Part shown: one piece after another, positions 1 to 10,716 of the stretch
How positions within the stretch are numbered: position 1 is the first letter of the stretch
How the letters are laid out: each line of letters opens with the position of its first letter
Assembly (NCBI GenBank): GCA_036023115.1
Contig: JAYKKT010000061.1
Span: 10,058,501 to 10,122,500 of the forward strand
Source of the DNA: Brasenia schreberi
Taxonomy: Eukaryota > Streptophyta > Magnoliopsida > Nymphaeales > Cabombaceae
Direction of reading: 5' to 3'
Length of the DNA stretch: 64,000 nt
Translations under genes and position numbers: made by a program
Notes under the pieces: model-generated
What the model saw: only the letters and a program-made list of their open reading frames with translations
Database searches by the model: none
What the model was told of the DNA's origin: nothing

Positions 1-254
1 ATGTTAAATATTTATATCATATATTAGGAATGAAGACTTGTTTCACAAGATTAGTACACATACAAAAACATTATATGTATATATATATATATATGTATGC
101 ATGAAGAGAGAGAGAGAGAGTGATTGGATAATATCCTACTGATGCCACTAAAAATACTCTTCATCTTAAAAATTTTGAAATTACTCATATCACCTAAAAT
201 CAATGAATGAACACAAATGAGTAGATTTTAGTGTGGTTAGGTTCCAGTTTTCAT

Positions 255-265
255 ATACATATATA

Positions 266-334
<69 letters not shown>
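255..334. repeat. (AT)n microsatellite
   Basis: About 80 bases of nearly pure AT dinucleotide. Confidence 0.95.
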
Positions 335-336
<2 letters not shown>

Positions 337-888
337 TTTTGCCTTATCCGTATAACATACTCTTAAATCATGGCTGTCAACTTAATGGTCGGGTTTGATG
401 AAAAAAGATAATTTTTTTATTTGCCTTATATTATCATACTATAAAAACACTTTTTACTTTTCTCATAGAGTATGTTATCTATGAGAGATCTTAGCATGGC
501 AGGAAATGGTGTGAGTGCCTGAAAACTTCAACTTGACATCATGCCGCATGTTGTTTATTGATTTTAGGGAAAACAAAAGCATCGTACTTCATTCCCGTGC
601 CCTGGTAACATACGGTAGCATATACATCATATATTTTAGTCCCAAGCTAGTGGCTTTTATTATTATACTTGGAAACGGATGTTCATTTATTTGTAAATCT
701 TTAACAGATCAGCACGATATCCATCCTTATCTTTGCTAACATCTGTAAGATAATGCTATGACGAAGAACTTTCTTCCAGATAAATTCCAGTAAATACACC
801 AGTCTGTGCCTCTCATTCCCCACCAAATAAAACTATATTGACACGGTTGCACCAATATCTACAGTATAATTTGAAAGAACACAATCTA

Positions 889-1014
889 TTTTTTTCTTGG
901 TTACAACGGGAAGATGAAGCCGTACACACATGCACCCTCCGAGAAATGAACTCAACACGTGTGTGTGTGTGGTGCGAGTCAGAGAGCCCTACCAGGTGAG
1001 CTAACACTCCGAGT
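889..1014 (-). mobile_element. tRNA-derived SINE (type a)
   Basis: On the minus strand: gtgttagctcacctggtagg (A-box-like), (AC)n, gttgagttcatttctcgg (B-box-like), gcatgtgtg, then ttgtaaccaagaaaaaaa as tail. The order matches the units at 4329 and 52150. Confidence 0.7.
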
Positions 1015-1689
1015 GCGAACATGATTTTTGTCTTTATGACAAGAACCCTTTTGGAAGTAAACTTTGTTGGGCACCAGCAACGTACCCGCGGTCGCGTAAA
1101 ACCACAGCATGCAGGCGCAGACCCGGGTTTGCATGGTTGCAGAACCGCGGCATCTGCTGCCAATTTCCTTTGCTTACTTTCCCCTCTGCCATTTGCATTA
1201 TCGCCCTTTAATCATGTCATGTGAAGACGGTTCAGGTTTCTTTTCTGTATGATTGTTAACAACACAATATGGAGTATGCATAACGTTAATTACACATGAA
1301 GCTGCTTCGGTTCAGTGGCAGATTTAGAAGAATTTTGAAGGTGGGACGAATTGTCTACTGTGTATTATAGGTTCTGTAGCTTATAGAAGCCCATCTGTAC
1401 TATCGCTGATTATTATAGGATACAGACTCAACCGTGGGCTATAAGGAATGAATTACACAGTTCTTTTCAATGGAAATCGGCTGCTGCTTATGCAGAAATT
1501 CTTTATAATTTAGAAAAGAAATCCAACTCCGGAGTGGAGACAAAGGGGGGATAACTCAGAAATTCTTCATAAGAGGGACTTCGCGTGAAAGAAAATCCTG
1601 TTCCTCCCCTGGTCATGAGTACTCCATGTTTTCTGCTTCTGCAGAAACTGTTCCCATCATTGGAAACATCGGGCTACAACTAGACATGA

Positions 1690-1925
1690 TCGGGTTAGAA
1701 TCAGTTCGGTCATAATTGAACTGGGCCAGAAACTAGTTGGAACTGGAATAGGAGAGGGGATTACTCGGTTTGGTTCCGATCCCACCTTTCATAGAACCAG
1801 AAATGAAACTGAAACCAGTGCTTAAATTTTTCTTTAATCAGTTCATGACGGTTTACGACTCAAACTGAAACCGGTGGTTTATCAGAACCAACCCGGTCCT
1901 GGCCGTGCCTACTTAGGCCATTTGT
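1690..1925. repeat. GGTTCC-rich repeat, related to 44.1-44.45 kb
   Basis: It contains gaactgggccagaaactagt, ttggttccgatccca and, at the right, cggtcctggccgtgcctac, similar to one end of the element at 44101-44452. Confidence 0.35.
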
Positions 1926-2194
1926 ATTCAACAAAACCATGGGCAGCGCCCATTGTCTGCTTTCTGCAAACAATAATGCAAGTTCTGTTTAGCAAGAAAA
2001 CAGTTGCATTATTTGGAAACAAAGACGCCCAAGTTACCAAAATTAAGTAAGTCCAAATCTTACTGATTATAAATTGAACTGTAGTTGGTGGGCTCTGATA
2101 TCATAAAAAGGCTGTGGTGACATATATATACAGGCAGCTTTTAATGAATGCGATTGACGCAAAGCGTCACAGAGTGTGCAGCTTTGAAGATCGA

Positions 2195-2401
2195 TATATA
2201 TATATAAATTTTTTTAATATATAATATTATATAAACATCTTAACCATTCAATCTTTGAGTTTCACATTAGAGATTTAAATTTTAGGTATACGAGTACATT
2301 TCATTCAACTATCCACCCTTAATCTCAAAGATTAAATGGTGAAAATGTTTCTAAAAGATTATATACTAAACAACATTATGCAACTAAGACTCCTTTTATC
2401 C

Positions 2402-2420
<19 letters not shown>
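2195..2420. repeat. Possible relative of the AT-rich foldback element
   Basis: (TA)n border, ataaacatcttaaccattca, atctttgagtttcacattag, an AT-rich core, then taatctcaaagattaaatgg, tgaaaatgttt and a (CT)n(CA)n(TA)n border. The ends are inverse in part. Confidence 0.4.
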
Positions 2421-2453
<33 letters not shown>

Positions 2454-2843
2454 GTGTATAGGTTCACTGTGTTATAGTACAACATATGTCTGTCCCACCT
2501 AAATTTTGAAAAGAAGAAAACTAATGGTTGATGTCAGCCATAACCTTCGTCCATGGTTTAAACCATGGGTTATTTTCTTAGCTCATGTAGCCCGATTCAT
2601 TGAAGAGGTTTCATTGTTATAGAAATAACCTATTGCGAAATAATAAAAAAGAATTATTATGAATTTCGATTTTTTTCTTTTGATAATATGAAATATCGTT
2701 CTTTATAATTATAGCATTATGCCTTTTAAGGGTTAACGTCCATGAATGGTTATTGCAAGTGATTGATGCCACGATTAAGGGTTCTTAACGCAGGCCTTCC
2801 TGTCATGGATAGTCGTCAGGGTGTGGTGTTCTGTATAATGTAT

Positions 2844-2846
<3 letters not shown>

Positions 2847-2900
<54 letters not shown>
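2847..2900. repeat. (CA)n(TA)n compound microsatellite
   Basis: About 19 CA units run directly into about 8 TA units. Confidence 0.95.
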
Positions 2901-3117
2901 CATAGAGAGAGAGAAGGAGACCGAGATCTGGCTCTCACGACATTTGTGGGCTCAGCTTGAGGGTTCATGGGCAAGGAGTGGGAGCTAATTGGTTGTGATC
3001 CCAATCAAGTATGAGACAAAGTGGTGATAGGGCTTCCCAATTTTAATAGGTGAAAAAAGATTAGTTGTATGATCAAAACCATTCCCCCCCTCCTCCCTCT
3101 CTACATATATATATATA

Positions 3118-3186
3118 TAATCCACATCACTTCTGCTTCTATTCTAACAAGAGATTCTTTTTTATGTGGAAAAGAGTCGTATCAAT
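3118..3186 (+). pseudogene. ycf2: Small plastid ycf2 fragment (NUPT)
   Basis: About 70 bases read NPHHFCFYSNKRF and then, after a one-base loss, YVEKSRIN. This matches a Ycf2 segment that lies further along the protein than the one at 33-34 kb. A SINE-like unit begins straight after it and a (TA)n run lies just before it. Confidence 0.75.
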
Positions 3187-3270
3187 GCACCTGACTAGGG
3201 GATTCGTCTCGCAAGCTGAAGATCATGAGCTAGATACGAGGGATGTGAATACCTGGCTGCAGCATCCCAT
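3187..3270 (+). mobile_element. SINE-like unit (type b head)
   Basis: gcacctgactaggggattcg, tctcgcaagctgaagatcat, gagctagatacgagg: the same order as the units at 24225 and 54830. Confidence 0.5.
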
Positions 3271-4328
3271 TATATCCAACAAATAATATATATTAGAAGA
3301 ATGATGGGTTCCATAAGATTTGGCCAAGCTTCTGGCGATGACCAACAAATCTGCCATCAAGTTTTATTCTGATTCATATCTCGAAAATTATCACACAGAG
3401 AGAGTAACTGGAAGCTGCTTATCTAAAGAAATCTTCATATATAGGTGGCTTTATATTTTTTATATGATTTTAGTGATTCCATCTGCAGTTTTGACTGTGA
3501 AAGATGTACGGGAATCATGAAAGAGAGTAGTAAAAGATGATAGAGAACAACACCGATGATTGAAGCAACGAAAGACGATGAAAAAGGTGTTTGAGCATGA
3601 TTAATTATTGAATAGAGACTAAATCCTCTCTCTCTCTCTCCCTCCCCCCTCTCTCTATCTATATACAAAAGCTTTTGATGCAATTAAATACAGATTGTTT
3701 TATTACACCATGAGTAAAAAATTCAGATATTCGATACTTTTGACATTGAAAAGATCAGGAAGAAGTTTGAAGTTTGGTGCGTAGAGTGTTAGAATCAGAG
3801 AAGGTCTTTCTTTTCGGGAATCTAAAGGGTTTATGTCCATTGATGCAAACTATCAGAAATCGACCATATCCGATTAACAGAGACCATGGTCATCCCATAA
3901 CAGGATTGGATGCCTCAGAGACTTTGGGCCATCAGATGGATTTTATGACCCAACAGAAATCCGACCCGATATGGCAATACCATTGTCATTTGTCGATGCA
4001 GCTTAGCCATTTTTTATGCATGTTTAATTTCAAGGTGCCTTGACCTTAACCTAAATCAAGCTTTTGTCCTCAAACTCGTCGTGGTCAGCTAGAGGGTGCA
4101 ACACAAGGACTACTCTTAAAAGTTCATTTTTTTTTGCAATTGCTTTTATTTATCTACCACGAGCCTCTCTCGAAGCAACCGAGCAAGGGCGAATCCTCGC
4201 TGTAGGTGGATAATGAGCCCGGAAATCTTTTCAGGCAACACTTATTGTAGCCCCCCAAAAGATAGATACCTGAACCAAACCATTGAGACCCACTTTCAAA
4301 AAGACCATGCCCTCTCTTTTTCTTTTTC

Positions 4329-4453
4329 TTTTTTTGTTACAAGAGGAGGCCGAAGCCTAAGACACACCCACACATGCACCCTTTAGGAGTTGAACTCTTC
4401 ACCACCAGGATCAATGATGCTAGAGCGCCCTGCCATTGAGCCAAGGCTCTTGG
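4329..4453 (-). mobile_element. tRNA-derived SINE (type a)
   Basis: On the minus strand: ccttggctcaatggcagggc (A-box-like), gaagagttcaactcct (B-box-like), gtgcatgtgtg, taggcttcggcctcc, ttgtaac and an A-rich tail. Confidence 0.7.
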
Positions 4454-6146
4454 GGCAAACTGCCCTCATTATGAAAAGGAAACTGCCCCCTTTATGAGGA
4501 ATCATGCTTGGGAAGATTGAGACCCACCAAAGTGAAATCATAAAGGCCACCATGCCCACTTCAAGAAAGCTACCCAACTTCCCTAAAGAAAGTAAAATTT
4601 ACTCTCAAGTGACTAAATTATCTTAGATATATGGAATGACCTCTTAAGATGCCAAATTTTCGTTTAAACTACCCAACTTTTCAAGATATTGCACATATAG
4701 CAATCAAACATAATAAATGGCACATTTGGCCGTTTAGTTTTATTGAATTCATGAAATGTCATATGATGGATTTTTGCAAGTATAAAGAGGAACTTGTAAT
4801 GTTGGGTATTAAAAATGACTCGAAGATAGCTTATGTCATAGGGCTCATAAACGAAACTATCTGCAGCTCAGTTTGGTTCAGGTTGTGCTGAGCTCATTTG
4901 TGTTTGGTTCATGATCTAAATCAAGCGAACACGAGCTGGCCCCTTCAGCTGTACAAGCTTGTTCAGTTCAAATAAACTTGTTTTCACAAATATATTCAGC
5001 TTTTATGTACATATGCTGGAAACCATGTTAACTTATATTATGCAATCAAATGACTAAATCTTCCAACTTTACAAGAAAGCTATAAGTAAAACAGAATTTT
5101 ACTTTACTAGGTTTGCGATCGCGGAATTAAACTTTCTACTTGAAGGTACTTGAAATTTCAAATATTTAACATCGATGAACAACTCGTATTCAGCTTGTTA
5201 AACTCATCTCATGCTCGATCTTTGCTCAACTAGGCTCAAATGACCTCAATGAGCTGAATATGAACAACAGAACAAGATCTTCAGCACATAAACAAGCCAT
5301 GAACAGCATTTCTATTCACTTTGTTTGGCTTGTTCACCAACCCTAAGAAGAGGCGATCTACAATACATCCACAAGGAAGGTAGCTGCTAATGCCGAAAAT
5401 AGAGGGTCGGAATTCTATTGCACGTCCCGCATTACGTCTTATTTCAGCGAATTCTTCCAAGTGCTATTCGAATTATGTAGTTACTGTTGACGAAAACAGT
5501 AGCTAACATTGTATAAGATTTGATTCATAAATTTCCCATTATTTAGGTGGGAACCTGTTAACTTCACCCAACTGGAAAAAAGGAAGAGAAAAGCAATTCA
5601 AGTCCAAGCTGTTGATGATTCTCTCACTCTTTCTATGTGGGCCTTCTCAAAGGCATAATGATGTGTAACCAAGTAAAATGGGAGGAAAGCAATGAGAGTG
5701 AAAAAAGGAATAAGACAGAAAAGACAGGAATTCAATAATGCGACGTATGAATAAAATAATATTAGTACTCGAAGAGATGTCATAATCTCATTGAAGCCGA
5801 GTATGCAATTATTTTGTGATATTTTATATTTTTTTATTGAATTTTGGTAAAATTTGTGAAAAGAGAATTGATCATGTGACCATTACACCTATTCCTTAAA
5901 ATTTGGGCACCAACATGCACCTAGAGAGAGAGAGAGAGAAGGGCGCTTTGGAGAGTGCTAATTCATCAGCCCATGTTGAGGTAAAATTTGATGGCTGCTA
6001 AATTCATCTTTCAATAAGCCCAAATAACTGGATAAAAAATGCATTTCCTGTTAAATTGATGAGTCCAAATTCAAAAAACATGTACAAGGCGAGATCCATA
6101 ACACCAGTTTTACATCTATGGCTTCTGGGGAGTGTTTCTCTTTACT

Positions 6147-6290
6147 TTTTTGGGGTACAATGTAGAGCTAGAAACCATATGCAAGCGCCAAGTATCGAAC
6201 TCGTATTCATCCTGTGAGTCGCCCTCGATATTGAACTGGTGACCTTCATTCTGTCTGTAGACTCCTCATCTAGGTGACCCTTTATCTCTT
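6147..6290 (-). mobile_element. SINE-like unit (type b)
   Basis: On the minus strand: ggtcacctagatgaggagtc, ggcgactcacaggatgaat, acgagttcgatacttggcg (B-box-like), then acattgtaccccaaaaaag as tail. Confidence 0.55.
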
Positions 6291-6384
6291 AGCAAACCCC
6301 GCCCCTCTGTCCCTGTTTCTCTCTCTCTCCTGAGCTGCTTGTGGAATGGCATGGTGTGGCTCAACCCAACCTCGTAAATGTTTG

Positions 6385-6505
6385 GTTCAAGAGTCTTTGA
6401 TTACAAGGCCTAAGACTATGGAACTACAATTCTAGTTCTTATCATAATCAAACGCGGAGTTCCAGTTCCGTAGATTGGACCTCTCAATCAAACACCCACC
6501 AAACA
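6385..6505. mobile_element. Short MITE related to the one at 25.2 kb
   Basis: gtctttgattacaaggc on the left and ctcaatcaaacacccacc on the right are inverse to each other and match the ends of the unit at 25165-25360. The interior differs. Confidence 0.45.
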
Positions 6506-7239
6506 TGAACAACATGTATTAGGCTCATTAAACTTGCATATGTGATACGATAGCTTCATTCAATTCCAGAGGGCCAATATTTTCTAAATACTTATAACAT
6601 ATTACTTTTTAGGCACCAAATTTCTATGTAAAACTTACAATTAAACACCCTAGGTTAAGAATTTCGCTTTAGGTCTTAACTTGTGGTGAGCCAAAAGGCT
6701 TCTACCATGTCGTGGTAGGTGCACTGCTTCGGCCTCCAGTTGTAAAAAGAAAAGAAAAGAAAAGAAAAAGTGGGATGTGTATGTTTGTCTCTCTCCCTCT
6801 CTCATGGTGTGAGAACCATAAGAGTCTGCATCACTATGCATATTAAGAAAAGAAAAAGTAATCTTTTTAAATAACTAAAAATATTGGTGGTGGTGCTGAT
6901 GGTGATGATCGAAGATAGGTACATCAAACCGATAATGGTGGTGGTGATGATGTTGATGATTCAAGATAGACACATCAAACCTTGAAATGTAAAGAAAAGA
7001 AAAGGTGATACAAGAGGAAGTGGTGGGTACGATTACGTTCAAAGCTTAACTTGGTGTCAATTGATCCAATCTCAATACCCACTTCAACTTTTCAGGAAAT
7101 AAAAGTTTCCTCAACAAAAATTAATATGGGCACTGAAAAAAATGTCCATAGTTGAATGATGGATTTTGTTACTCCACTTGTCTTTTCTTTTTAAATAAAA
7201 AATCAAGGTGCAATTGATTCATTGGTTCAAAGATGAAAT

Positions 7240-7365
7240 GATTTTGCATCGAGAGAGTGAGCTCAAGCGTTGTTGCTGTTGGTGGGGGGTTCGATTCCCC
7301 AGTTGGTGCATGTGTGGTTGTGTTTTAAGCATCGGCATATGGTTTTTTCTCTCCTTTGGAGCGGA
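7240..7365 (+). mobile_element. tRNA-derived SINE-like unit
   Basis: A-box-like agtgagctcaagcgttg, B-box ggttcgattcc at about 7287, then gtgcatgtgtgg and a T-rich end. No clear poly(A) tail. Confidence 0.5.
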
Positions 7366-7561
7366 TGTAAATAAATAATACCAATAAAGCATGAGTTTTT
7401 TAATTTTTTTTGAAAATTTGGAGGTTAAGTGCTTATTTAATGTGATCTTAATGTGGGTATCAAGTCAGATCCAACGACTGCTTGGTTTATTAGTTAGCTC
7501 ATATTTGTGGCGCACAATTAGCCTGTATTTCTTGTTCCGGATATTTGGAAGTTAATCTAAA

Positions 7562-7665
7562 AGATCTTTAGCTCATCTGGTAGGGCTCTCTAACTCTCAG
7601 GTGGTGAGTTTGATTTTGAAAGCGTACAGGCTATGTAAGGCATTCATTTGTCACCAAAAGAATGA
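7562..7665 (+). mobile_element. tRNA-derived SINE-like unit
   Basis: tttagctcatctggtagggc (A-box-like), ggtgagtttgattttg (decayed B-box), then ttgtcaccaaaag as tail, close in form to the unit at 889-1014. Confidence 0.6.
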
Positions 7666-7724
7666 AAGTTAAAGAGGCTCTTCTTCTTCGTCATGTCCAG
7701 CAATCAAAGGCCTGCAAATTTAGC

Positions 7725-7815
7725 AATGCTTGGTTGGTTCTAGTGGGCTGGCACTTGCTCTCCTTAGTGAGCGGTCTCAAGTTCAAGCCTTGTGGATGAA
7801 AAGAAGAAGAAGCAG
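7725..7815 (+). mobile_element. tRNA-derived SINE-like unit
   Basis: ggttggttctagtgggctgg followed by gtctcaagttcaagccttgt, a plausible A-box/B-box pair at tRNA spacing, then an AAGAAGAAG tail. Confidence 0.45.
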
Positions 7816-8204
7816 GACTAGGCTAAACGGCTGACCCGTCTCCAACTAGATCGCTCTGGTCCTTTGGGCTCCTGAACACCGTTGGTATACTTCACCTAAG
7901 AAAAACATATACATGAAAATTCAACCTACAGGAACCAAAACAAAAACCAAGCCTAGTGTGGGCTCAATTACATATATTCTTAGTTTTTTGACATCGATCT
8001 TGCGTTATATTAACATTTTAACAGAAGAATGTTGAGTTCGGCTTCTACTTACGGGGCTAAAAATGAACCATGTACATAATCAAAATATAATATCAAAGCC
8101 CTCTCTCTCTCTCTCTCTCTCCCTCTATACACACATAATATATATATCATGGTTAATAAACACGAACTACTCCCTCTCTCTCTCTCTCTCTCTATGTGTG
8201 TGTG

Positions 8205-8650
8205 GAGACAGTGATCCTTCTCAAAAACATTCGTGCTCAAATCTACTCAAATATCTATATTCTTCTATGGGTATTTTAATTTAAAAAGCGAAGGGTATTG
8301 TTATACTTTTCATATTTCATATGTGATAGATAGAGGTACATTTCATTTTTTGAATTTAAATCTTACTAATGATCGAAACAATTAAGATCTCTGAGTGGAT
8401 TCAAGCATGAATATGTTTGAACATGGACCATTCTCTCTTATATACATATATGCTCAATCCAATACATGATTAAATCTCCTTGTACATTTTCACTGTTCGA
8501 TCACGACGATCAACGAGAGATATGAAATGAAAAGTAGTGTATTGTGGTGCTACAATGACATACTTTACTTTTTAAATTTTAAATCCTTGCTATTGATCGT
8601 TGTAATTGAACGATAGAGATGCTTGAGAAGGATTCTACACTGACCAATAT
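8205..8650. mobile_element. Relatives of the AT-rich foldback element
   Basis: After a (CT)n/(GT)n block come attcgtgctcaaatctactc, aaatatct, a 'tttgaatttaaatctta' core, and gagtggattcaagcatgaat with 'accattctctct'. A second unit ends 'ttgtaattgaacgatagaga, tgcttgagaaggattct'. The order resembles 49905-50165. Confidence 0.5.
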
Positions 8651-8829
8651 AAGGATAATTAAACAATAACTGTTTCCATTAGAAGCTAACTTGTGCGTAG
8701 ACATTTGCTTCAAGTTGTACGTCTAGCCTATTAGTGACACATTCTTTGCACTTAGTTAACTGCCAATTTTTCATTCAGTAATTTGCTTAATCATGATAAT
8801 CTACCTACAAATCAGGAACTGACAATGAA

Positions 8830-9020
8830 CTTTACCATCTTTTTTGGTACAGTGAAGATTGAGAAAGACTTCTACACGACCCCGGTGATGAACTCTCGGT
8901 GATCTTTATCTTTTTCTCTTTTAAGTATTTCGGCAAAGGTGAGGTCAGGTGTGAACATATCACAACTAAACTGACACCTACCTTCAGTCAACAACCCTGC
9001 CAAGTGAGCTAATGCCATAC
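8830..9020 (-). mobile_element. SINE-like unit with internal insertion
   Basis: On the minus strand attagctcacttggcaggg (A-box-like) starts the unit, gttcacacctgacc (B-box-like) follows, and it ends cactgtaccaaaaaa. It is longer than the other type-a units. Confidence 0.5.
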
Positions 9021-9404
9021 TGTTAACAAAAGCTTCCCAACTAAGGAAACTCGTATGCATGTACACATATATTATGTATGTACACTCTCTCTCTCATATA
9101 TATATATATAGTTAGTGGTAAATGCATAATATATTTTTCGTGCATGATCATATATTAATATTTTTATTATTCGATTAATATAATGAATAATAGAGTTTTG
9201 AATTAAAAGTATCAAATTATTTTTATGCATTTATTGTTTATGTGTGTCAAAAATATTATACATTTACAACTACCATTATTTTTCTCTCTCACTCATTCTC
9301 TTTCTTTATATATATATATTGATAAATGCTCAAATCTCATGCGTACCCAAATTTGTATAATAATAAAAGTAGACAAATAACCATCTAACAGAGTCAATTC
9401 CTTT

Positions 9405-9545
9405 TCTTTTTGCTGAGGGGTCAAAAACTTCGAGTTTTAAGGGAGAGAAAAAGAAACGATGCAGGCGCCGGGTATGGAAATCGTCACCTTCAACTTGTGA
9501 GTCGGACCCCTGCCCAGTCTAGCTATTGCTCGATGTGCAATCACA
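9405..9545 (-). mobile_element. SINE-like unit (type b), decayed
   Basis: On the minus strand: gactgggcaggggtccgactc, cacaagttgaaggtgacgat, ttccatacccggcgcctgcat, then A/T-rich end. Order matches other type-b units. Confidence 0.4.
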
Positions 9546-9939
9546 AACTAAACTCCTTTATGCGATTTGATAACAGCTACTGAAACCCCTCCCTCTCTCT
9601 CGCTGTTCGATGCAGCATTATTGCTTTAGAAATCAAAGCTCCTCAACGGTACAAGATTCCAACTTTCGATTGTCTGCGTCGAAACGTTTCCTGAGGAGAG
9701 AGAAACACGCCACCATCTTTTTGTCTTTTTCATATCGTTTTTAAATGCGCTTGTTGGTTTTACGTACCTGACGGGAATAATATTTGATTGATGGAGATGT
9801 TGGGGGCCGGGCATTCTTTGTATGCCAGATGAGTGGGGAAATCCACATGTAGATTCTGTGCCCAGGGATCTCTTGCATGAATTTGCGTGAAAGTATCAAG
9901 TGGGCAGCCATTTTTATCGCTTCTTACCAGGGTTTCTTA

Positions 9940-10716
9940 CGCTCTGTCGAGAGAGAGAGAGAGAGATGATTCGATCGCGTCGTGGGTGCACGTGTATCTA
10001 ACCGAGAAGGTGAAAATTCTTGTAAACTCATAATTCGTTTCTTCCAAGAATCTCATATTTCCTCCATTCTTTAATTTAGATACCTCTCTCTCTCGTTTAC
10101 TGAATTTATTGCATTTGGTTGTTTTGATTGCTTGGTTTCAGGTTTTGCATTATTCCTTTGCCTTTCTGTTATGTATCTCTACTTCAACTTAGTTGGGGAG
10201 CCTAAACGGAAGACTAAAACAAGATCGACTTGGTTTCCGGGGTTTCTTCTCGCTGACTTGATAGGATTAATTTGTTAGACAGCCAATCTTGCGTTTCATT
10301 CAGGTTTTGGTTGCGATTTCAGTAGCGCAGAGATTCTATTTCTGGATTTGTTGGCGAGGCTGTCTTTCTTTGGGACTTATAGGCGAGCTGTGATCTGAGT
10401 CTTGTGCTGATTAGATAACCCTTTGTGATCTCGGTGTTCTAGTTTGATATTTGAAAAAACCCATAAATTTTGATTCTCTCTCCCTGTTGGTTCGTCTGCC
10501 TGTGTGGGGAGCAATCAACTTGCCAGAGAAGGAGTCCAGTTCAGGTTCCTAGTTTCTTTCCGAGGGAGAGGTCTATTGAGGTTTTCGGTTACTTTCTTGC
10601 TCTGAAGCTTGGTCGGAATTTTGCATTTGCTTCCTTTTTCGAGGAGGCTTGTAGTTCACTTCTGTTGGAATTGGATCTGCCTATCTAACTGGGCTTAAAT
10701 TGTAGCATTGTAAAAG
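9940..10716 (+). other. Likely 5' leader region of the PGL gene
   Basis: A (GA)n run at 9950-9966 is followed by pyrimidine-rich sequence up to the PGL start codon. Possible leader introns are suggested by a GT after 'gagaag' near 10009, by AG acceptors after T-rich runs near 10141 and 10332, and by 'ttgtag' at 10700-10704 just before the start. A leader intron is plausible but none of these borders is proven. The open frame at 10470-10688 has no recognisable protein. Confidence 0.4.

Larger units (their letters stand above)
1..9900. other. Gene-free left flank
   Basis: Apart from the SINE-like units, microsatellites, ycf2 scrap and short repeats listed separately, I see no gene. Open frames are short, lack family motifs and many are microsatellite translations. 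A two-unit imperfect tandem repeat with GGTGGTGATGATG words and 'acatcaaacc' lies at 6888-6990. Confidence 0.6.

Noticed and set aside
813..1163. 116-codon minus-strand open frame
   Set aside because: It runs through a tRNA-derived SINE and an AC microsatellite; the translation has no family motif.
7240..7815. tRNA-like A and B boxes
   Set aside because: No complete cloverleaf or acceptor stem; they fit SINE heads, not functional tRNA genes.
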